Positions 54,930-64,000 of a stretch of 64,000 nt of DNA are shown here, piece after piece. The notes below the pieces were generated by a model, which did not search any database, was not told the DNA's origin, and saw only the letters and a list, made by a program, of their open reading frames with translations. Position numbers and translations under genes: made by a program. The stretch's first letter is position 1; each line of letters starts with the position of its first letter. The stretch covers positions 173,288,035 through 173,352,034 of the forward strand of contig CM069432.1 in the NCBI GenBank assembly GCA_035610365.1. The letters run 5' to 3'. The stretch is from Aquatica leii (Eukaryota > Arthropoda > Insecta > Coleoptera > Lampyridae).

Positions 54930-56640
54930 TTCATAACCTCTTCTCTTAATTCACTGCATTTCTCTCTCATGTGGTTAAGGTCCTCCGTCTCTTCTCCACA
55001 TAAATTCTATAAAAAAATTTCTATATTCTTTAAATATTTTGGCACCCCTTCACCCTTGATATCTCTATAATTCCTGTTATATCTGCTCTCTTTTATCTTT
55101 GTCCATCTTTCTTGTTTTTCGATGTCCCTATCTCTCCTTATTATTTTTTCCCTTACCCCTACTCCCTCTTCTCTTAATCTCTCCACTTGTTCTCTCGCGT
55201 ACCCGTTTCTTTTGTAATACTCTTCTCTGCCCTCCTGCCCGTACTTCACTTTTCCTCTTTTTATTTCTTTCCAACATTCTTGCAGAGTGTTGCATTCTGT
55301 TCTTTCCCTCAGTTGTTCCTCGTATTTTATGGCCCTTTTTCCTGTCTCTACTCTTATTTTTGCTACTTGTACCTCCTCACTCACAATTTACCCCGGTATA
55401 TCTCTGTCCAGTCCCAAAACCCATCTCCAGTATTTTTTCTGTAGCCCTTCTACCAACCTCCACTCCTTCCAGCCGCATATTTCCGCTCCATACATTACCA
55501 CCCCCTGTATTAACTTTTTAAACAACAGTTTTCTTTTTTTTATATCCATCTCGAACACTCTTTCCCCCACACCCCACACTTGTCCTATTAACCTGTTTTC
55601 TTTCCTCACTCTTTCCTTTATGTGTTCTCCCTCTTTATTATCCTGCTTCATCGTGTAGCCCAGGTATGTAAATTCCTTTACTTATTACACTTTCTCATCA
55701 CTCCATTTCCACTCCTCTTTTTTTCTTTTCCCCCCTCCTTTTCTAAATACCATGATTTTTCTTTTCTTCGTGTTTACTTCCATTTCTTTTTTTTTCATGT
55801 ATTTTTCCAGCGTTTTTATAATCTATTTCATTTCCTTTTCCTCCTTAGCTACCAACACTATGTCATCCGCACACGCCAACAACGATACCTTCGCTTTCCC
55901 TACCACTATCCCTCCTGTCTGTTGTCCTCTCATTGTCTCTTCCAGATCCCCCGTATATACTGATAACAGGCTTGGGCTCAGTGGACATTCCTGTCTCAAC
56001 CCTCTCTTTATGATGAATTTCTCGCTCTCTTCCCCATTCACTTTAACCCTGCTGCTCGTTTCTTCGTAGATTTCCTCTATTCTTTGTATTAATCTTTCAT
56101 TGATTTTTTTTCTCTTCATGTATTTCCACAGTTTTTCCCTATTCACTTTGTCAAAAGCAGCTTTTAGATTTACGAATAGTGCCACCATTTTCCTTCTTTT
56201 TTTCTAATTTTTTATTTGCCAAGTGTTTCAGTATATATATGTTGTCTATCGCTCTTCTTCCTTTTCTGAATCCCGCTTGTCCGTCTGGTATCAAACTTCT
56301 TCCCTCTATTTCCTTCTGTAGTCTTCCTTGTAGTACTGTCGCATATAATTTGTATGCCGTGCTTAACAATGTTACCCCTCTGTAATTCTTGACTTTATTT
56401 TTTTCGCCTTTTTTATGGATTGCGCATATTATTCCCTCTCTCCATCTCTCCGGAAGTCCTTTCCCTTTTCATATTTTGTTTAGTATTTCCGTCATCCTTT
56501 TTGCTACACTTTCTTCCCCGTATATACACTATTCGCCTTGTATCCCATCTTCTCCTGCCGCCTTGCCTTTTTTTATCTTCTTTATTGCCTCTATTACTTC
56601 TTCTTCATTTATTCTATCCCTATCTCCTGTATTTTGAACT
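54930..56640 (-). pseudogene. Non-LTR retrotransposon reverse transcriptase relic
   Basis: Read leftward from 56640: fragments of a reverse transcriptase with NYRGVTLLSTAYKLYA, IPDGQAGFRKGRRAID, LFVNLKAAFDKVNR, RGLRQECPLSPSL and ACADDIVLVA (catalytic ADD). Then comes a C-terminal region with VWGVGERVFEMD, YGAEICGWKE and YWRWVLGLDRD. A basic charged tail runs to about 54930. Multiple frames (56369-56151, 56188-55823, 55651-55388, 55384-55007) show frameshifts and stops. The 5' end, including any endonuclease, is missing; such truncation is typical of these elements. Its strong purine bias on the coding strand stands out from the surroundings. Confidence 0.88.
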
Positions 56641-57120
56641 ATTTTAATCCAAATTCAGTAAAATCTACATTTGCACAACATGTTTTGGATAATCGTCATA
56701 CTCTTTTTTCTTACAAATTGTTTCATCCTTTTAATAACATCAATAACAAACAAATTCTTGAATTACTAGAGTTGATTTATATTAAAATATCAAATAAAAA
56801 TTTTTTGTTGAATGATCAAACCAATTTCAATTGTGATTTTAAACCTAAATTTTCTTAGATCTGTTTCTAAATTGCACCATCTTCCTTTTTTAAAATAATT
56901 TACATTTAACATTTTGTAAAACTTAGATTTTTTTATTATCTAGTAATTTTCATTTTGACATTTTTTAAAGAATGTAAGTTAGAAATTTTTTTGTAATCTT
57001 AACTTTTTATAAGTTGTAAATATTTTTTGTAGACTTTTCTGAAGATGAGCTTCATTATTTTAAAGCTCGAAACATATGTAAAAAATACATTTTGAAACTT
57101 AACGAATTCATTATTGGTGG
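56640..57120 (+). pseudogene. Penelope-like element, 3' portion
   Basis: A plus-strand frame ends at 56856 and reads STFAQHVLDNRHTLF, FHPFNNINNKQILELLELIYI. This matches the C-terminal GIY-YIG endonuclease part of Penelope-like elements. The 3' region contains CTGAAGATGAGCTT, AAGCTCGAAAC and GTA, the hairpin typical of the end of these elements (57039-57079). The left side abuts the non-LTR relic, so the 5' part is lost. Confidence 0.7.
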
Positions 57121-57224
57121 GCTGGTAATTTGAATAATTTAAAAATTGACCAATAACAATAAATCCCCTTAACAATTTAAAAATTTACTGATTCTATAAT
57201 TTTTTCTCTTATTAATATTAAACA

Positions 57225-57232
57225 AATGCACT
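57225..57232. repeat. hAT left target-site duplication
   Basis: AATGCACT, identical to 58927-58934. Confidence 0.92.
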
Positions 57233-58926
57233 CAGTGGCGAATTTACGCACAGGCAGACTAGGCACTTGCCTGGGGCGGCAAATTTATGGGGAGCGGCAA
57301 AATTTTGAAAATAAAAATGTGAGTTTTAGCTTAATGACACTATAATAAAAACCCTGGCGATTCACTTTTATTTTATGTGTGACAAATATTACGTTTACTA
57401 AAATAGTAATGAAAAAAGTATTCCATTTCATTACGAAATTTCTCAGAAGGGAGTGTTAAAGAAAAATAAACAAGTATTTACAACAGGTAGGTACATGTCA
57501 ATAATACAAAAATGACATGTACTAGAAAAAAGATTATGTCGGAGCTCGGATCTACCTGCTGATCTGCTGTAAATTTTGTTTTGGTAAATTGTAAACAAGT
57601 AATATGGTGAATGCATTATGTTTTTGGACAAGAACTCAAGTAAAACGAAGTTTTCCGAAGGTGGATTTAATGACTGGAAAAATGCAAGTACCTCACTTTC
57701 AAAGCACGTAAATTCAGTTAATCACAGAAACTGCCATAAAAACCTTAACGAACGTAGTCTGTGTAAAGGCCACATTGATAAGCAACTTGTAGAACAATTT
57801 TAAGTTAAAGTTAATTATTGGAATAGCGTCCTTCAACGTGTCGTTGTTGTTAAAGCATTAGCATCAAGTGGTATGCCACTACGTGGACACGACGAAAAGT
57901 TTGGAAGCAACAGAAATGGAAATTATATGATGCTGCTAGAAGTTTTAGCTGAGTTTGACTCATTTTTAGCATGTCACATAGCTAAATATGGCCACCTAGG
58001 TAGCGGTAACACATCCTATTTATCTGGAAATTGTAATAAGATATGTCAAAGAAGATGGTTCTCCCATTAAACGTTTTTTGACATTCCTTCCTAATACTGG
58101 CCACAAAGCTGAAGAAATGTTTAATCCTATTATCAAACTCTTTGGGTGCAATGGTTTGGACATTCGTAATTGTCGAGGATAGTCCTACGACAACGCGAGC
58201 AACATGTCTGGTGTATATTCCGGACTCCAAACTCGAATCAAAGAACTAAATAGTCATGCTGATTTTATCCCCTGTTCTGCTCACTCGTTGAATCTCGTCG
58301 AAACTAATGCAGCTGAACAAAACAAGCGGCACTAAGATGCCAGATGTGCTGCAGCTGCAATCAACAATGGACTATAATAGGTTAACATCTCTCAGGCTTT
58401 GCCGCCTCATTCGTAAGAATGACCTTCAGATGGTCTACCCAAACATAGATATTGCTCTGAGAATGTTTGAGTACGGCTGCGTTGAATTGTTCAGCGGAAA
58501 GAGCATTTTCATGGCTTAGAAGGGTGAAAACGTATCTGCGCACAAACATGGAACAGGATAGCTTAAATTATCTGGCGGCTGTCAATTGAAAGTGACATGT
58601 TAAAGTCAATGGATTTTTTTAAAATAATCGATGTTTTTGCCCAAGAAAGTCTCGAAGAAAATTGTAAATTCTCCAGTATTTTTTTTATCGTCTAATAAAT
58701 AATGTTTACACCAATAATTGTTTGTGATTATGTTTCCCTTAATTATGTTTAATAAAATATATTTTACTTTTACCTAAGGTCAAAGCAAACAAGATATACA
58801 ATTAATCTAGGTGAAAAAATTATGTGAAATTGAAGAGTGTAAGGGAAGAGGAAAGATATAGGAGAGGATGATGGGGCGGCATTGCTTGCCATGCCTGGGG
58901 GCGGCAGTACGCTAAATCCGCCACTG
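57233..58926 (+). mobile_element. hAT element with perfect 8-bp duplication
   Basis: 1,694 bp between two copies of AATGCACT. The ends are CAGTGGCGAATTTA and TAAATCCGCCACTG, with further inverted similarity (CCTGGGGCGGCA at the left, TGCCTGGGGGCGGCA at the right). An 8-bp duplication and CAGTGGCG-type ends fit the hAT superfamily. It contains a shortened, broken transposase, so it is non-autonomous. Confidence 0.93.
57618..58620 (+). pseudogene. hAT transposase (ZMYM/TTF-type), broken
   Basis: Fragments on the plus strand show GGFNDWKNASTSLSKHVNS (TTF-type zinc finger tail), ASSGMPLRGHDEKFGS, NGNYMMLLEVLAEFD, then SYDNASNMSGVYSGLQ near 58184 and FIPCSAHSLNLVE near 58266. A stop after IRNCRG (near 58180) and several frameshifts interrupt it. 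The region between the last fragments and the right end lacks the full C-terminal dimerisation domain. The catalytic core is therefore incomplete. Confidence 0.82.
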
Positions 58927-58934
58927 AATGCACT
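58927..58934. repeat. hAT right target-site duplication
   Basis: AATGCACT. Confidence 0.92.
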
Positions 58935-61124
58935 ACTGACTATAAAAAAAACATTAAAAAAATGAACTTTACTATAACATGAATCGTCTCTCTAGTCTTA
59001 ACTGATTTCTAACGCTAATAATATTTACAATTGTTTGACTGTTGATACAATTTCAACATTCAAAATTTACTCAAATTTTATTTTACATACTTTCGTCCTA
59101 TGTTGATAACTTTACAGTGAAATCGTTTATGACTTAAACCAGTAACTGCTGATAGTTATTATTATAAAAATTTTTAAATCAGGTTTATTAAATTATTTTG
59201 TTTGTGCATTTTAAAATTTGAACATAAATTATCGATTTAGTAGAACATCTGTGTTTCGGTCGAGTTGTTTTGGTGACCATTGCGGTTTTTTTGCGACTAA
59301 GGGTAGCTTTGTCGGTATCATAAGAGTTGTTTTTTTTGTAAATCATGCCTGCATCGAAACCGCCACAATTTTTGTATTGAAATGATTTTCTTAATAACTT
59401 GAAATAACCAATAAGCTATTACCCTAAAACGGTGCAAGATAGAAGAAAGTTGCACATTTGTATAGAGGACAAAATTTACTATAAAAAAGTTGCCGTTAGG
59501 GTACAATTACCTTCAATAGTTTAGAAGATACACGTGTGCAAAGTTGCACAAAAATTACATTAAAATTCTGTAAGTTTTGTAAAATACAAAAAATGAAGTG
59601 AAATTGGGCACCACCGCAAGTTCCAGATTTGTTTCATCTGAGCCATAATCTGAGCGTTTCATCATTTCGTCGCACGAGCCTTCGAATTGTGTTTTCAACA
59701 CTAAAATTTTGATCGTGACTATCTGTTGGACACGTTTTAATATTGGTCAAGTTATTTCAGAAACACAAATAATTTGTTTTTTTACTGAATGGTAGTAGAT
59801 AAGATTTTGTATTTATTACAAGTGTGATAAATACATGTTATCGCACTTTTACGATTAAAGAATACGTTCAGACTTTTGTAGGTTCTACATCTACATATCA
59901 TAATATAAATAACGTATCCTATTACACTTCGAATTTTTTTACATACTTTTTCATAACTTTCTGTTTTTCTTTTATTACTTCCTAGTTTTATTGAAAAAAT
60001 AATAGATAGAATATATTCGGCTACTTTTTTGTGTTTCTTATTAAATAAATAATGCGTGTCATTAACTTCAATTAATATTTTCTATTCAGAAAAAAAAAAC
60101 GATAATTGGAAATAAACTACAATAAGTAATGGTTTTTATTGTTACTTCACAATTACGTGCAGTAGATTAAATAACTACCATCCCCTTATTTTTAAATAAG
60201 AATAATACACTCCAAAAAAGTAAAAACAACAAAAATTAGTCCGTTTAAATAAATAAAGTTTAAATGAAATATTCCATGTTGCAAATTAAGATGCCGCTAA
60301 AGGATTAGTCTAAACCTAATCAAAGATAATAAAACGAATCTAACAGGATGCAAAGACATGTCTTAACGTTACTGATAACAAAAAATCATTTAAACGTTAT
60401 TGCAGTATCACCTATCACCTACAATATGCTTGTGTTAGTTAATTTTTGAAATCGTATCTTTTAACAAAACTGAAATAATTAAAACTCACATTACTTATTG
60501 CTTATAGAACGCTTATACTATTCAATTTTTACGTATTCGAATTTTAATGCTAATTAACTATTCGTACTATTTAAAATAAACGTTTGATGCTATATTTTAA
60601 CTTCTTATTATACACGTAGGAAGTTGTAAAAATTATTGGTTATAGCTGTGGGTCAAATTAGTGTTTCTTGCAGTCCAATTTTCAGTCATAATTTTTTCCC
60701 AAAAAAAGAACGATTGGTTAAACTGTGTTTCTCAAGATTAAATAAACCCAATGAATATCAAATAAAATCTTTTGACAGTTTTTCTAAAGTCTTTTGTTTT
60801 GTGGTGTGTCGGCAGTAATGAAAACAAACGTTATCTAAAATTTATCTTTATTGCACATGTTTATGTGCGTTCACACTGCCGAAAGGTTACGTCAAAGATG
60901 GTTACGTCAGTTACGTGCCACAATTTTTTGCGAACTGCTTCGGTTTGGCGGATTCGGCTACGTTCGTACAATTCTATGTATTATTGGACACCAACTTCCT
61001 TTGCGCCACCTACGTACTGTGTCCAAAATTACAATGAAAATTGTCGTCATATTTGCCATAAGGATGCGTAACAATGGTTCGAGTTAGCAGCCGTTGTAAC
61101 TGCAGGGGGTGTTATAACCAACAT
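58935..61124. other. Intergenic, no gene seen
   Basis: AT-rich sequence. The short frames near 59318-59506, 60636-60818 and 60772-61087 show no recognisable domain. The stretch 60870-61090 is somewhat less AT-rich and may be an old element, but I cannot identify it. Confidence 0.4.
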
Positions 61125-61447
61125 TTAGGATAGATGTTGTAACTTAACCAATGGTGCGTTATCTACACTCGTTCTATTAATTTCTTTTAGCGAGGTCGTT
61201 TCTTTCTCTAGAATATTTTTACGAAACTGCAAACGTGCCAAAAGAGTTACACCAGTTTCTTCATACTCAGCAATCTTCAATAATTCTTCTAGGTTTTCGT
61301 TTTCATTTAGTAAGTGTTCCATATTTCGATCGGCTTCTTTTAAGCACAAATCTCTTCTAAATTTCGTTCGTGATCTAAAACACTCACAATACTATTCATA
61401 GTTTTTGTAAATTGCGTTCTAGCGACGTTCCGTTTTACGCGTTTCAT
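61125..61447 (-). pseudogene. BEL/Pao gag 5' fragment
   Basis: From the ATG at 61447 the frame reads MKRVKRNVARTQFTKTMNSI and meets a stop after EEICA. A shifted frame then continues with LKEADRNMEHLLNENENLEE to 61125. The charged helical character and the position 90 bp after a primer-binding site fit the N-terminal part of a BEL/Pao Gag. Downstream (to the left) the element is lost. Confidence 0.6.
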
Positions 61448-61536
61448 TATGAGTCTTAAAATTAGTTGTTACCGTTATATAAAACAAAAGTACTATTTGA
61501 ATTACGTTATGATACTACTGCATCGTTAACAACTCC

Positions 61537-61555
61537 GTCCCGGGTTTCGGCACCA
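61537..61555 (-). promoter_or_regulatory. Retroelement primer-binding site
   Basis: On the minus strand TGGTGCCGAAACCCGGGAC, a form well known from BEL/Pao elements. The sequence to the right (61556 onward) should be the end of a 5' LTR, but its other border was not found. Confidence 0.7.
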
Positions 61556-61599
61556 AAATATAAAAGAAATTACACAAGACCGGTTGGAGTAGTAATGGT

Positions 61600-62102
61600 A
61601 TTTATTTAAATAGCTACAACTTGCTTCTTACACCCTAACTTAAGAACTAACAACGTTTGTACATTTATAAAACAGGTAAATTTACCTCACGCCTATTTGT
61701 GGTGGGTTATTTTAGATAGCCGTTATTTACAAATGAAATGAAATTTTCTACAATCAGCAAGAAAACGTTTTTTTTTTCATGTTTTAAAAACGTTACAACG
61801 TTTTAAAATAGTCGAAATAAAAAATGCTTTTCCAAAAAAATATTTATGTTGCATTTTAAAAATATCTCATTTAAATATTCATATTGAAATATTTTAAAAA
61901 CGTTTTCTAAAACATTTTTTAGTAACACAAAAAACGTTTTTACTTTATTAGAAATCACACTTTTGCTTGCTTTCAACTATACACTTCTTTTATATATTGT
62001 AACAAAAACACAATTATATAAAATTTTGTTACATTATATTATTAATAAATACAGATTAAACCTTTTTGTTTTTCTAAAAACTTTCTTGCAAATTTTAATT
62101 AA
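61600..62102. other. AT-rich spacer, possible LTR remnant
   Basis: The part adjoining 61556 may be LTR. From 61740 to 61960 the words AAAACGTTTT and GTTTTAAAA recur in both orientations, which suggests another small repeat. No gene is seen. Confidence 0.4.
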
Positions 62103-63638
62103 GGGGAGGTTTACTTGTATTTGACTGAAAAGTAAGCAAACTTTGACGTTTATTTGTGCCAGAGTAAAAATACTTACAAACTTCTGATTTTGATCATTAT
62201 ATTAGTCAAGAATTTAGCAATAAGTGATATTTTTTTGAAAATTTAAAAACAAAATGGTGGTTTAGAATTGCGGTTTGCATGGACTGCTATTGACACAAAA
62301 TTGATCCACAACTTCGAGTCTTCGCCCTCTGGTGGTGAACCGAAATCAAAAATATTTTTTGGTATTAAAGTTTATAAAATTCCTTATGACTTATACCTAA
62401 CTAGAATGAAGTTGTACCAAAATTAACAAAAATATGGACACTAGAACATAAAAGTTAATTTTTTACCTCTTTTTTTAACTTTAAACTCACTTAAAAAATA
62501 TTGATGAACACTTTTTTTCTTCATTTTAGGTATAAGTCATACAAAAAAGTATATCTTTTAAGGCATACTTTGCAGAATGTAAATCAAATGAATTGTTCAA
62601 GCCCTATGCTCGAAGTTGTAGTAAAAAATGTAGTTTCGAGAAAAACGCGTTTAAAGTTGTGGTAAAGTTTAGCTTGGGATTATATTCTCGTTTGCATGAC
62701 AAGTCTTAGTTGCTATACGTTTTTGGGGTTGCTGAATACAAATCTTCAATCAATTTTGCAAAATTCAAAATGGCGGATCCAATATGGCCAACCAAAGAAT
62801 TTTTGTTCGCTATAATTTAAAACAGATTTTCAACTCATTGGTCTTTTTTAGCCGTAAATTGAATTCTTTCGAAATGTTTTTTCCAACCCTGAGAAAGTGC
62901 TGGTCTCGTTTTCAGCATTTTATTGAAATGAGAAAAGATGACGGCGAAAAATGTTAGCAACGCAGGTTCTCGTCGGTTTTACTTTGTTTAATTGTAATAA
63001 AAATGTGCACGCTCGATTAAGAAAATAACCATATAAAACATGAGAAAAGAAAGGTTTTATTGATATCTATTATTTACATCGGTCTCGTAAACTATAAAAT
63101 TAGTTTTTTTAAAGAATAAAATATATTGTTTTTCAAATTTTATTCTTAGACACATTCATAAACAGGGGTCTAATAAAGGCGGTTATTTCTATTATATTTA
63201 TTTTATCTGGCATAGTTTACGGCACCCCTTATTGAGAGTTATATGACATTTATTACGTTTTTATACAAGTAATAATTGGTTCAGTTGTTGTAAAACAAAG
63301 AATAACTATTTAAATCAATAAATTATAAATTTTTAAAAATCTATTGTTTATCGTTATCGTAAATTTCTTTTACTATTACCAAATCATATTCGTTCATTTA
63401 TATTTTAATAAATTGCACGTTTTAAATAAATACGCTGCCTTCAACTTGGTCCGCGCGGTGAACTGACTTGAGCGTCATTCAGCGCGCGTGCAGTAGGTGC
63501 GTTCAAGACGCTTTAGTTACATAAATATGTTTCGGATCGAAAAATCCTTTCACACAAAAATTCTAGACATATGTAGCTTACATATTATGAAAAAAAAAAG
63601 AAATCGATTTTTTTGAAAAATTCCAAGTAAACCTCCCC
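62103..63638. mobile_element. Non-autonomous TTAA element
   Basis: 1,536 bp between TTAA copies (62099-62102 and 63639-63642). The ends GGGGAGGTTTACTTG and CAAGTAAACCTCCCC are perfect 15-bp inverted repeats. There is no coding frame inside. The TTAA target suggests mobilisation by a piggyBac-type transposase. Its termini differ from those of the piggyBac copy at 5126-7732, so another source would be needed. Confidence 0.88.
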
Positions 63639-63642
63639 TTAA

Positions 63643-64000
63643 GTACTCAATAACCGCGTTTGCGCAAAGTACCAGTATCTGCGTGAAAAGATGGCGTTTT
63701 TGTATATTATAATTGCATTATATTTTAAGCTTTAAGGAATCAACAACTATGCTGTGTAATGTATTGTTAGTGTATCAGTTTCATCGTTTTCTAATTTGCG
63801 TTCTAGTGAAACTCAAATAGATACTTTAAGTTTATATCAGCATTTATTATGGTACGTTTTTCTTTGTTTTTTGTTGCAAGAAATTTTGCTGAAATTTAAT
63901 GTTATTTGTTACAGCAGTGGTACACTAAAACGTTTATTCTATATACTTCATGATTTCCATTCTTTGTGATGTTTTAAGGTTATCAAATTAAAATGATGTT
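63643..64000. other. Window end, no gene seen
   Basis: AT-rich sequence without a recognisable frame or repeat border. Confidence 0.4.

Noticed and set aside
55099..56637. Several plus-strand frames rich in F, L, S and P
   Set aside because: Antisense shadows of the purine-rich reverse transcriptase on the minus strand.

Overview
The window is AT-rich, gene-poor eukaryotic DNA that is almost entirely built of transposable elements. It is most likely from an insect genome, possibly a hemipteran. The basis is the mix of element families seen (piggyBac, Polinton/Maverick, Penelope-like, BEL/Pao, Ty3-gypsy, Tc1, several hAT groups and a non-LTR retrotransposon), spliceosomal introns with GT/AG borders, and one host-type gene related to DNA methyltransferase 3. 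No species-level call can be made from the sequence alone.

Layout, left to right. 1-5125: no gene seen; a (TA)n tract and small foldback repeats. 5126-7732: a decayed piggyBac element. 7733-12800: no convincing gene; two tRNA-like relics, a second (TA)n tract and palindromes. 12820-14935: a broken Penelope-like reverse transcriptase joined to a broken hAT transposase. 14968-30854: an essentially complete 15.9-kb Polinton with a perfect 6-bp target duplication (TATGGT) and 1.1-kb terminal inverted repeats (TIRs). It carries a three-exon protein-primed DNA polymerase, adenovirus-type protease, major capsid protein, penton-like minor capsid protein, packaging ATPase, retroviral-type integrase with a chromodomain, and six further small genes.

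31633-35235: a divergent DNMT3-family gene. I assembled it by hand from about a dozen exons. It has a PWWP domain, a complete cysteine set for an ADD zinc-finger domain, and a methyltransferase-like domain in which the cofactor and catalytic motifs are eroded, so it resembles the DNMT3L concept. A 362-bp miniature inverted-repeat element (MITE) sits in one intron.

36892-36935: a canonical hammerhead ribozyme motif on the minus strand. 37089-45619: a Ty3-gypsy LTR retrotransposon (TSD CATAT, 165-bp LTRs) whose gag-pol frame is split by a 4.1-kb element at 38390-42494. That insert has 766-bp TIRs and a TA target duplication, and it holds Tc1 and hAT relics. 49166-51210: a BEL/Pao pol relic. 52425-54520: two foldback MITEs. 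54930-57120: a non-LTR reverse transcriptase relic abutting the 3' part of a Penelope-like element. 57233-58926: a hAT element with a perfect 8-bp duplication. 61125-61555: a BEL/Pao leader with primer-binding site and start of gag. 62103-63638: a non-coding TTAA-flanked element with perfect 15-bp TIRs.

The Polinton genes work as one virus-like unit: replication (polymerase), integration (integrase), and particle assembly and maturation (capsid proteins, ATPase, protease). This copy is probably defective, because the integrase has one in-frame stop and two other genes have frameshifts. The DNMT3-like gene is the only candidate host gene.
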